A stretch of DNA of 64,000 nucleotides. It comes from Ananas comosus. Taxonomy: Eukaryota; Streptophyta; Magnoliopsida; Poales; Bromeliaceae. Below the pieces are notes generated by a model. That model was not told the origin of the DNA and ran no database searches. It saw only the letters and a program-made list of their open reading frames with translations. The position numbers were made by a program, and so were the translations under genes. Below are positions 50,901-61,100 of the stretch, piece after piece (position 1 is the stretch's first letter; each line of letters starts with the position of its first letter). The stretch spans positions 3,652,773 to 3,716,772 of the forward strand of contig NC_033645.1 in NCBI RefSeq assembly GCF_001540865.1, given 5' to 3'.

Positions 50901-53354
50901 ATCTAACATTGATAGGATTGCTTCATAAAATAGAATATTACAAACTTATTAGTCGTGTATTTAAAGCTTTGCATTCTTGGATTATTTCTTCCTCGTCCAA
51001 AAGCTCTTCCAAGGTGAAATTTTCTTTGTCCAGAATAAGCTCCACCTACAAAAAGAGTTATTACCAACATAAGAAACTAAACAAACTAAATTGGAAAAAA
51101 AAAATGCACGAGTACTTACCATCAAACATAATTTCTTAAAAAAGAAAACCAGCACAAAGATACAAAGAATTAGACGCAGAACTAAACTTTCTCAATATAC
51201 ATTGAGGAAGTGTAGTGGTATCACATAATGTAGTCAACAAAGTGCAACAAGTATTTGCAACACTGTGGACTTCCCCTGCTTGTTGTAACATTCACCATTT
51301 AAGGTTAAAAGAAGAACAACCACAGGAAACATCAGAACAATTGACTCCAAAGATCTATACTAGAGTTCTAATGAACCAGAGATACCAATTATATTCCTAA
51401 AGGTGATCCCTGACATCCGTTCTCCAAAGGGCTTTTCGACAAACCTAAACTGTCCAATATCGAGGTTTAACTGAGGGGTTCAAAATACTTAGTAAGCAGC
51501 TCAGCTGTGTAAATATTCAAATGCCTTGATTATGTTATGATTTTTATAAAAAAAAACTGGAAAAAAAGATTCTATTTAAAACATAATAATCTGCATGACA
51601 TGCTACTGTTCCCCCTGCCTCTTGGTTATACAATGCCCAAAAATCCAGAAGAGCTCAAGACAGTTTTGATTACATCAAGGAGTGGCCAGAAAAATGGAGA
51701 GTCCATATACAACTGGGCAAAACTAGAAGGCTGTTCTTTACAAGCAAGAAGAAGAAACAAAACTTAAGATGTTAGAGGTGGCTCGAAGGAGGGGGAAAAA
51801 GAAAAACTACGGTTTCTCAAGCCCCAACACACGTGCAAGTCTTCTAGAAAGGTGAATCGAATGGATCAATTAATCACTAAGAAAGATTGAATCTACATTC
51901 TATAGCATCTATTATCTGATGGCCATATCACCTCTATTCCATAGCTAAAAAAACGAGCCATATGGTGCAGCTGGTACTTTATGCCATTCATTTTACAAGT
52001 TGCCTCCAGAATGTTACTAATATGTGTGACGTCATACCAGCATTTCAGCTACATCTGCAAACTTGTATAAAATCTGTAAATTTATTAACTAATTTCATAA
52101 TGAATATAAAAGAAGGTGAAACACTAAGATTGTTCTTTTGCATTACAAATTCAGTAGGAAAGGAGCCAAAAGTAATAGACTGTACGGGTAGAGTTACGAA
52201 TTTTAAATGTATCACCTTAACTAGAGAAGGGTCAATTGTGTTCTTAATAATGAAATGTCTTCACTTATGACTTTGAAGGTTCAATCTATAAAAAATATAC
52301 CGAAGTGCCTTATCCGTGTCAAATATTTCACGGAGAGGATTACTAATCCAACATACTAAAAATTTCTCAAGCAAGGACTACAATGCCATGTGCCGTGCTG
52401 TACGCGTGGCATAGCCTTCGTTTGGAATGTACACAGCAAGCAGCATAAAATTCACGCAGTGTGCCGGTATGTGCTCCTGAGGGTAGTCCCAAGTCCCAAC
52501 TGTTAAGACCGTCAATACTGGAACAGCATCCACCTCAGGCAGTTACCAGAATCTCATTCCCCAACTAAAACAAGTTTGTGCATAAATCTTTTAGAAAAAA
52601 ATGTCAGCATCTTAAACAGAAGTCTAAGATGTATGCGTACACCATTCATGTGGCTATAAATGAACTTCATCATCTGATAATTGGTAATTCCTCCATGATG
52701 GGGACAACACTATGACAATGCAGGAAAGGTTATAATTCTCAGAGGCATTGATTTGGTCATAACCCATTTTGAGAGCTTCAACTTGATGGCCTTAAAAGGC
52801 CACTTTCCTGGACGGTAAGAAGCGGATTAAGTAAGAGCTGTCTTAATGAGTAGCTTTCATGAGCGCATGAGCAGCTAACAACCAGCAAATGAAGCTACTG
52901 TGTCAATAGGGAAATCAGAACAAGTGGTGAAAGCTTTCAACTTTCCCTATACGGAATCGTAGCAACATTTATTGCAGTAGGAGGGAAGATACAAGTAAAT
53001 GCTCACTTCCTCCGTAACGAAGAGTGGCTATTACACGGATCGTAGCACGGACGAGCTCGTAATTTGAAAAATTGAAAAGATTAGAAAGTTTAGCAGAGCA
53101 ACAGAGAGCAGACACCGACTTGCATCGGAAAATAGAGAGGACGAAAGCGAGCGGAAGCGCATGATTTTTTTTTTTAAATTTTCTGCTTTTCATCTCAGAG
53201 GCGGCATGAGCAGCAAAGCTTCTGAAATCACCGGTCGCCAGAAGTAGAACAGCGAAGCATGCAAATAGACGAGGGGGTTGAATTTGGAAAGAAATCAGTC
53301 CAAATTTTGACTCACGGGGGAGGGAGCGGAAAGGCTGGGGATTTGCCAAAACAT
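38981..53354 (-). CDS. SIT4/PP6 phosphatase-associated SAPS-domain protein, 19 coding exons
   Basis: Regulatory subunit that in yeast and animals binds the Sit4/PP6 catalytic phosphatase; the plant proteins are annotated by homology. Exons: 53354-53316, 51045-50942, 50747-50661, 50536-50461, 50363-50289, 50140-50087, 47234-47175, 46790-46674, 45600-45506, 45415-45210, 43667-43570, 42810-42707, 42621-42459, 42362-42240, 41038-40956, 40711-40570, 40463-40434, 39801-39734, 39638-38981. All phases close: 793 aa. Hallmarks: start MFWQIPSLSAPSP, then LDKENFTLEELLDEEEII, FPFIACEIFTCEIDVILKTL, LAGYFSKVVICLM, LGISNDHVQAYLQ, LRLGGDHQ and NSNWFAFQ near the acidic C-terminus. The tiny 39-bp first exon was placed because it starts MFW, as family members do, and ends at CCC/GTGAGT in phase. 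The 2.3 kb first intron and the exon ending TT/GTAATA (50942) are the least certain joins. Confidence 0.92.
39998..40099. repeat. 51-bp tandem duplication in a SAPS intron
   Basis: Two adjacent copies of ctccagattcataaacattt followed by atgaagtgaatctctaagt, differing at one or two bases. Near-identity suggests it is recent. Confidence 0.9.
42905..43325. mobile_element. Possible MITE with AGTCCCTAAA-type ends in a SAPS intron
   Basis: Left end ttttagtccctaaaatatta, right end aaagttagggaccaaacg; the reverse of the right end (tttggtccctaacttt) matches the left imperfectly. The target duplication is not clear. It lies between the exons starting 43667 and 42810. Confidence 0.4.
43732..44076. mobile_element. 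hAT-type element with gtgcc-rich subterminal repeats in a SAPS intron
   Basis: Left end AGGATTTAAGTGCC, right end GACACTTAAAATCTTGCT. Flanks cctagcaa (43724-43731) and cgtagcaa (44077-44084) match at seven of eight bases. Both ends are rich in gtgcc/ggcac words, as in the elements at 48184 and 59535. Non-coding. Confidence 0.55.
48184..49745. mobile_element. Outer hAT-type element carrying a nested insertion
   Basis: Left end CAAGGATTGCC, right end CAATCCTTA. Flanks ccataaat (48176-48183) and ctataaat (49746-49753) match at seven of eight bases. The left part contains gccgcc/tgctg words and the right part gtgcc/ggcac palindromes. An 891-bp second element (48417-49307) lies inside it. It sits in the 2.9 kb SAPS intron between exons 50140-50087 and 47234-47175. 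Confidence 0.65.
48417..49307. mobile_element. Nested hAT-type element with ATCCGTATC repeats
   Basis: Terminal inverted repeats CTATGAAGCATGGATAC and GTATCTGTGCAACATAG, flanked by a perfect 8-bp duplication GGAGCAAC (48409-48416 and 49308-49315). Both subterminal regions are packed with cgtatcc/ggatacg words in both orientations (48448-48605 and 49215-49295), the kind of array hAT transposases bind. The centre is AT-rich and non-coding. Confidence 0.9.
52374..52490. mobile_element. Fragment of the gtgcc-rich element family
   Basis: Contains aatgccatgtgccgtgctg and gtgtgccggtatgtgctc, similar to the ends of the 43732 and 48184 elements. The boundaries and target duplication are not clear. 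Lies in SAPS intron 1. Confidence 0.35.
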
Positions 53355-53684
53355 GGTGGTGCAAGGAGAGCTCGCAAGCGGCCTGCCCCCGGGCGGATTC
53401 GTCGGCCTTTGGAAGAGTACCTCGATCGCCGGAGCCCTACCTAGTTGGATTGGAGTCCGAGAGTGGCAGCAGGCTGCTGAGAAAGAAGCGAGATGGGGCT
53501 TTCGTTTGTGCGTGTGTGCGCGTCTCTCTATCGAAAGAGAGGCGGCCCCCGCATATGGTTATGTAATAACAGTAAAACTACGGGCTATGGAAGCTACCGA
53601 AGAAAGAGAGGGCGACAAGCCCAACCACGCGCAGAGAGGGTTCCGGGCTGGGCGTATCTGTCCGTCTGCGACAACATAGATATA

Positions 53685-54232
53685 TAGAGTTTGAGCTAGA
53701 ATATTATCGACAGCAAACGAATTTTATTGTCACTCATTTATTTTCGATGATATAGTCTCCAAATCAACGATCGGTATCGTTGAATATGATCTATACCACT
53801 TGAAGTGTTTAGAAATCAATTTTCATAATTTTCAATATTGTTCTCTTATCCATCGAGTGGACACAAAAATGAATGGCTGAAAATAAATATTCTTTAAAAA
53901 ATGATGATAGGAGTCTTGTAATTAAGATCAAGAGTATAGATCTTGTTTTAAATAGTTTAAAGAATTTTCTAACAAAAATTCAATTGATTTGGATATTTTT
54001 ATACCGTTAAACGAGAAAACGCCTCATATCGACCATTAAAACTATAAATTTTGAAATCCTTTGATTATTAGGCAAATAATGTCGAAAAGATTTGAAATTT
54101 GATTTCTAAACACTTCAAGTGGTATAGATCATGTTTAACAGTGCCAATCGTCGATTCGGAGGCTCCATCATCGAAAACAAATGGGTGGCAACGAAGCCCA
54201 TTTGTTATCGATAGTATTCTAGCTTAACTCTA
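53685..54232. mobile_element. Fold-back element FB3
   Basis: Left end agagtttgagctagaatatt, right end gtattctagcttaactct. Inner blocks ttttcgatgatatagtctcc, tgaatatgatctataccact and tgaagtgtttagaaatcaat are mirrored on the right. The blocks correspond one for one with FB1 and FB2. TA/GATA runs flank it. Non-coding. Confidence 0.78.
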
Positions 54233-54257
54233 GATATAGATATAGATATATATATAT

Positions 54258-54485
54258 AGAACTAGGCTACTATACTAGTAATAGCACAAAGTCATTTGTG
54301 CTACCAACTTTTTTGCCATTGGATTAAAAGATCTACGGTTAGGATGATGTGGGCCCCCAAGGGTTGAGTGGGTGGTTGGTTGAATAGTATGATTTAACGG
54401 GTAAAAATGATCAAAATGGTAGATCTAACGGTGGAAAACTTGGTAGCACCAAGTGCTTTGTGCTATTAATAGCATAGTAGCCGAA

Positions 54486-54489
<4 letters not shown>
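54258..54489. mobile_element. Short fold-back element FB4
   Basis: Left end gaactaggctactatactag with the nested hairpin agcacaaag/tttgtgct; right end gctattaatagcatagtagcc. It shares the ggctactat outer motif with FB1 and FB2 but has an unrelated, shorter interior. TA runs flank both sides (54246-54257 and 54488-54530). Confidence 0.75.

Positions 54490-54530
<41 letters not shown>
54488..54530. repeat. TA microsatellite
   Basis: Long TA run abutting the right end of FB4, then TTTA units. Confidence 0.9.
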
Positions 54531-54533
<3 letters not shown>

Positions 54534-55111
54534 TTATTTATTTAGATTTATTAGATGTAGCCAAGGTTAGCTGGAAGAGCATAGGAAACGGAGAAAAATT
54601 GAAATGCTGCGCACGCTCGCCTTAAATTTTTGTTTGTTCCGTCTGCTACTGCCTGCAGATCACATCTACCGACCGTCCCTAGTATGTTTTCGGAATTTAC
54701 TTCCGTTTTAGTTTTCTCCGTAATTAGCTTCGCCCGGGCATTAGTCTGATCAGAGACTCACCGAGCGATTCTCAGGGAGTCGCAGGGAGGCTGCAAGGGA
54801 CCAGCACTCATGGATCGCGATGCATGGGCTGGTCCGAGAGTGATCCAGGCCGACCTAATTTTCAGTATTGACCCCGATCATCGCAACTGGTACGATGGCC
54901 CACTTCATGCGGCCCAAGTCTGAGTGGCAGGCTTTCCGTACAGTTCGCTGCGAAGAAGCGGGCCATCCATTTGGGCTATACAAGGACCCCTCTTTCTTGG
55001 GCCACGATCCTTTTCCGACCTCCTCTGCTAGTCTTTTTCTGGCTCGTCTCTTTTTTTTCCCAGTCCCGTCGCTCCTCCTGTCCTCAATCCGTCGCACCAC
55101 ATCCGGGCGCC

Positions 55112-58100
55112 ATGGCAGGGCCGAGTCGCGGGTCGAGCGCTCCCGCCAGGAACCTCTTCCCTCCTCAAGAGCTTCTCGACGATCTCTGCAGGTCCCCTTC
55201 TTTCATCACTCACTCCCTTCTACCCCTTTTCCTCTCCTCCTTTTATGCGAACGCTCGCACCGACGCTACTGTGCTAATTTTTTCTTTATTTTTGTTGCTC
55301 TTGTTGTTGCTGCAGTCGATTTGTACTGAATGTTCCGAAAGAAGATCTGGAGTCGTTCGAGAGGATCTTATTTCTACTGGAGCAAGCGCATTGGTTCTAC
55401 GAGGATAATTCGGTTGAACAAAATCCGTCGCTCAAGTCCCTCTCCTTCAAAGAGTTTACATCTTTGAGTATCCTTCCCGCCTAGTTTATGTATTCTATAT
55501 GTTATCCAAGGTTTTGCGACCTTTTACTCTAGTGTCGATCCGTCTTAAGCAGCCTAAGGAAAGAGTTAGTTGCTTCAATGCTTTATTGTAATAAACAGCG
55601 ATGTTCTTGTTTGAACTTTAGACTACTCTGTCCAATTTAATTCATTCATTTTTAAGGAACCGTCAGGCCTCTGTATTAGCTACACAGACTGGGCTTTATC
55701 TTGACACTGGGCAAGCACAAGTTCCGGAAAAGGCTTAGTTACAGTATCAGGGATTTTTATTATTTTTCCTGGTATCCTAGTTAATTATGTTTTTTCCCCC
55801 CTATCCCTTTCAACTAAATATTTTCCCTCAAGCCATTGATATGAATTTCCTTTTTCGTCTTTTTTTTCTCAAACCATCTATATCTTTGATGCATGGTGGC
55901 CTTGATTTTCTTATTGCGATAGTTGGATTTTCTTGAAATATGTAATTAGAAAAGTATGCAACTCCAACAGAGACATATTTTTGAAGTTCCTGTTCAATCT
56001 GCTGTGCCTTTTGACCTTTTTTTTTTTTTTTTTCCTTACCATGCTGTCCTATTGTCCTATTGTCCATTGTCCATATAAAAGAATCCTCAAAAGGATTAAA
56101 ATCAATGATCTTTTTGTGACCGAGTATATAGCTTAATGAAATTTCCCTCAACTAAATAATCTCCTAGTGAACTATCTTTGCTAAGTAGAATAGTCATTGT
56201 ATTATGTTTCAAACCTTCCATATACCTGCTCCTGGTTTGAGGGACGGATTCGTATGGTAACTTAAATATTAGAGGTTGTGCTTGCAATGACTTAAGGCTA
56301 CATCTGTGCTTCATACTAGTCGTTATTGCCTTCATGGCACTTAGGCGATCATTATATGAATATTTATTATTCCCGTATGTTCTTGATCATTTTTTTTCTT
56401 TTTTTTTCCTTTGCTGTTTTTGTGCCATTGCAGTGTTTAATAGTTGTTCTACTCTAAGGCCTTATATTGCACATATCGATGATATATACAAGGATTTCAC
56501 ATATTACAAGTTCCGAGTCCCTGTATCTGGTGCGATTATACTGGATGAATCTTATGAAAGGGTAAGGTTTCACCTAGATAAAAGCTGATTGATTTTATCC
56601 AAAGTTTGGACCTGGAGTATTTTAAATTTCTTATATAGTTTTCTTCTATTCTTTTATCCCCCTAAAGTTGCATCTACAATTGGAGATATTTTTTTAATAT
56701 TGTGGTCTTCTTACTCCGTTCATGTGTTGTATCTATTATTTCACATTGAACTCAAGCTGCTCTTGAACAGCTCATTTAACAATTTCTTTCAGAAAAGAAA
56801 CTTCCATGTTAAAATCGTTCCCATCATATGAATAATGATTGATTACAATTGTCCTTATGTATCTGTTATAGTCTAAAAATATCAAGCTTGACTATAAGGT
56901 AGAACTTCAAAAAGGCCCCCTGTGATATGGCTTGTTTGCAATTTACTACCGGAGGTTCAACTGTAGCACCTTACCTTCCTATACTCTCTGATTTAGCTCC
57001 ATGAGACACTATCTTAATAAGGGTAGCAACATGCAACATTTAAACCACAAGATTATAAAATGTAGCACATTGCCACCTTTTGTATTGTATTTAATCATCT
57101 TGTGGTTCATAAAACATAGCACATTTTTATCTTGTTAATAGCATGTTCTTAGGGGTTTTTGGGCGACTAGGCCTATAGAATTTTTTAATTCTAAGAATAG
57201 ACATCCAACATTTTTATTTATAAAATTATGCCTAAGCGTTGAATGATTTACTGCTTTTGATTTACGGCTTTCTGAAATCTATAAATCATTCACCGCTTTT
57301 ACGAAACTTACATATTTTCTATATCTGAACTCCAAAAGATGTATAGTATTAGACCCAAAAAATAATCCCAATACTTCAAAAAAAAAGCGGTGAATGATTT
57401 ACCGCATTTAGAAAGCGGTGATTCATTTACAGCATTTAGAAAGCAGTGATTCAGCCTAGTTTTGTAGGTATACTTTTTGAAGGACAATTTTTATTATTAT
57501 AACAGTTTTTCAAGTCTATTAATAAAAAAAATTCACATTCTTACAGAAAACTAACAAAGAAACTACAAAGCGTAAATTGCTACACTTTGAACCGCATGGT
57601 AAAAAACTGCAAGTGTGTTGTAGCACAAGGGGGGCTTTCTGAAGTTTCCCCTGTTTTAAGTTGTTATATTAAAATTTCAATTGATGTGACGTATGAAGAT
57701 TTTGATAGTCACATGGAAATCATTAAGATTTTTATAATTTTGTGCCTGATTAATCCAAACATGATTGAGCTAAACAACCCTCAAGCTCGTGTCCTGAATT
57801 GGATGAGCTAATGTAGCGGGCTGTTGTCATCTGTCAAGCCGAGTTTTGAGCTAGAGTTATTTGCTAGCAAGTAGCTCTGTCTAAATCCAACTTGTCGTCT
57901 CTGGTGGCTCAAAATTTGGCAGCCTGCATTGCATTATCTGTCTTTTAGCACAGGTGTCTTCTATCAATGTAACACTTGTATCGACCATATGTCGGTGCTG
58001 CTTAACGGCTCTATAATTTAGAATGTTTGAATGCATTTTTCGTGAGGTCTTTGACACTACTGTTTTATGCAGTGTTCTGTGATGAAGAAATTTGAACATG

Positions 58101-61100
58101 AAATGCAATATATTGTTTCTATGAGATGGCAACTATATGTATTTGTTCTTCTACCGAATATACCACCCCATATAACCTTCGTTTTATTCTATTAAAAATA
58201 ATTTCCGTTAAGCTCCACTTCATAATGTAGATTTTCAACTTTCTATATTTTAGTTCAGAAGAACTGAAAGGTAAATTGTTGCCAAGTTGTTCTACTGAAT
58301 AAAATATTTGTTGCAACTTTAGTTGTTACTATGGAAATAAAGTTTTCATGATTGCAGATTAGTTTACTTCTCTAAGCAGTAGTGCCTTTATTTTTAAATT
58401 TGATACCGTGTTGTTTTAAATAGTCACCTTTTCACCTCAGCATCTCCACAAACTTCTTGCATTGTGCTTAATGCTTGACTTTATTTGTAAGAAGGAAGGA
58501 ATGCTGCATATGCCGTTATTTAATAAAATATATTTTTTGTAGCAGTTGATGTTTGAATGTGTTCATCTGAAGAAGACTTGCCTCATTTATCATTTGAAGT
58601 AAAATTGAAGCTTCTAAACATTTATATCCATGAATGAGACTTTCCAGTAGCTGGCAATCCAGGTTGCTATATCATATATTTCATTTTGCAGTGTTTGCTT
58701 GTCAAAGGCTGGAAGGCCGGAGCAAGCTGGAGTTTTCCGCGTGGCAAACGGAGCAAAGATGAGGAAGATCATACTTGTGCTGTTCGAGAGGTAAATGCAA
58801 TTTACCAGTTTCTTTTAAGAAGAACCCACTATATTGACATGTAATTTATGGTTTTGTACTGCAAAATCGGCATGGATTTGACCATGAAATACTCTTTTGT
58901 GCTGATTTGATATGCCAAGATTCATAGCCAGGGGCTTCAAAATTGTTGCTATGTCTACACAAACAAAGAGAGTTCCTCTCAACTGTTTATTCAATACTCT
59001 GCATTGAAAACTTGATATCAGAACTATTAATAAGCCTAACTCAGGGTTGCTTCAACCAACTTATCCTGGATCCCCTGATTTATTTGTTTGATTATCTGAA
59101 TAATTGTGTCAACAGGGCTTTAGGTGCTGTTAATGTAAATTTAAAAGCATCCATAGCAACTATTATAACATTAATACTTTTTGACTAGAACTAATATAAC
59201 ACAAATCTGAAAAAGCAAATCAAAGAAATAATGATGCTCATAATGTGATGCATGTAAGCTCATGTCAGAAGAATATCTATCAAAAGAATTTGTAACTACC
59301 GACCGTCCCTAGAACAAGTGGCAAAGGGCTTGGTGGTTGGTACCCGAGGTCCCAAGTTCGAATCCTAGTTGATTCACATTTCTAGCTAAGTTTATTTCTA
59401 AATGAAATAAACGAAGCGGGTAGCGTGCTACCTATCTCTCAAAAAACAATCATTTGTAACTAAATCCAAAATCTCTAAACAAATAGCAAATTCAACTGAA
59501 AGTAAGATCTAGCCCAAACTAATTTAAATCCATTGAAGGATTGTCGTGCCATTGGCACGGGGCATGCCAGCGTGCCATTAGCATGCATGGAATGTCACGC
59601 CTTGGCACAGACACTTTTTTGTATATTGACAAGATCGGTGCATGCTTATTAGCACGGGCGGCATGTGTCGGCTGTGCTAGATTGTGCCAGCAGCACAGAG
59701 ATCCGAGAGTTCGTCCAACTATACTCAATTGGTGGACTTGAGTAGACCCAAACTAAATTCTAGTCACTTTGACTTGAACTTATTAAAAATTGAGCACACC
59801 GATTTCCTGGCTTTTTGGCTCGCTGTTTTAGTGTTTTATTATTTATTTATTTCAGTTGGAATGATCAAGTATAATTGTGACTTCACATTCTGAAGTCTTC
59901 ATAAGTGATGCCTCATTTGTATTGGTGTGTAATCTTATATAATTATATTGGCATATCAGTGCTAAGTTGCTTATATCAAAGACGAGCATAAGTTGCTTAT
60001 GTTTGATTATATGCTTAAATTCTCTTGTTTCTTTCCACTGTGTTTCCTTTGATCTATACATATCCAATTTGTGAGAATCAAGTTCACAAGGGCCTGCTGG
60101 TTCTTTTGTGCTGTTGTTCTTTACGGAATTCTTCTCGATCTGTTTGCCTTACATCTATGCACAACCAATGCAGGTTTTGGAGGAAACGGGATTCGATGTT
60201 TCCAAACTTCTGAAAATGGATGACTATATAGAAGTTGTAATTGGACAACAAAGGGTCCGACTCTACATTATAACTGGGGTTAAAGATGATACTGCTTTTG
60301 CTCCTTTAACGAAAAAGGAGATCAGTGTATGTAATTTTTTTTTTATTTCTATTGCTGAATATAGTTTTCAAGTTATCCAAGTCAACCAACAGTGGTATAA
60401 GATATAATAAATTTGCCACGATGAGTTCTTTCGGAAATTAGAGTTGGACAGGCCCTTCACAATTATTTTAACATAAGTGAAAAGTTCCTCTGTCTGTCTG
60501 GTAGCTTATATCATTTTTTATGGTATCAATAGTACTTAGGGCTTGTTTGGTTCACAGTTTGTAATATTCAAGCAATCCTCCATATTTCTATTGAAAATAT
60601 TCAAATTATTAGCATTCAACGCAAGTTGGGTAGTTGTAAAGGGTGTTAGTGGATTAGACGAATCATTGTAGATTCCTAGATGGTAGGAATACTAGATTAT
60701 CATGGATTAGGAGGTATTCTCATTTACATGCTTGACGGGAATCGTTACTAGTCCATTAACAAAAATATACTAATTTTTAACAACCTCCCACCCCCAATGG
60801 CATGATAAGTTAGTAACAAACTTGCCATTCCAAATATAACAAAAATTCAACATTCTCGGAATATTACAAACCTTGAACCAAACAGCCCCTTAGTTGTGTG
60901 TCATATATTCATGTAGAGAATAATGATGAGATGCATACTCTAGCCTTTTAACATATGATTTTTCTTTAATTAAAGCACTATCTTATGCCAGTTGCTCTAT
61001 CGCACGTCTGTCAGGAGGTACTTGTTGCCTCTTAAAGGTCTTTAGTAGGCTACCTTGTTAGAATGTTTCTAAGGTCAACACTTATTATAAGTGGCCCTTA

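Larger units (their letters stand above)
53355..55111. promoter_or_regulatory. Divergent intergenic region between SAPS gene and DCP2
   Basis: The two start codons face away from each other, 1757 bases apart. The SAPS-proximal 300 bases and the DCP2-proximal 500 bases are GC-rich and probably hold the core promoters. The middle (about 53685-54530) is filled by two fold-back elements and TA runs. A short ctaccgaccgtccctag piece of the SINE head lies at 54666-54682. Confidence 0.6.

Noticed and set aside
54868..55408. Two overlapping plus-strand frames across the DCP2 start
   Set aside because: They run through the DCP2 leader, exon 1 and intron 1 in wrong frames. The exon-phase model starting at 55112 explains the region.
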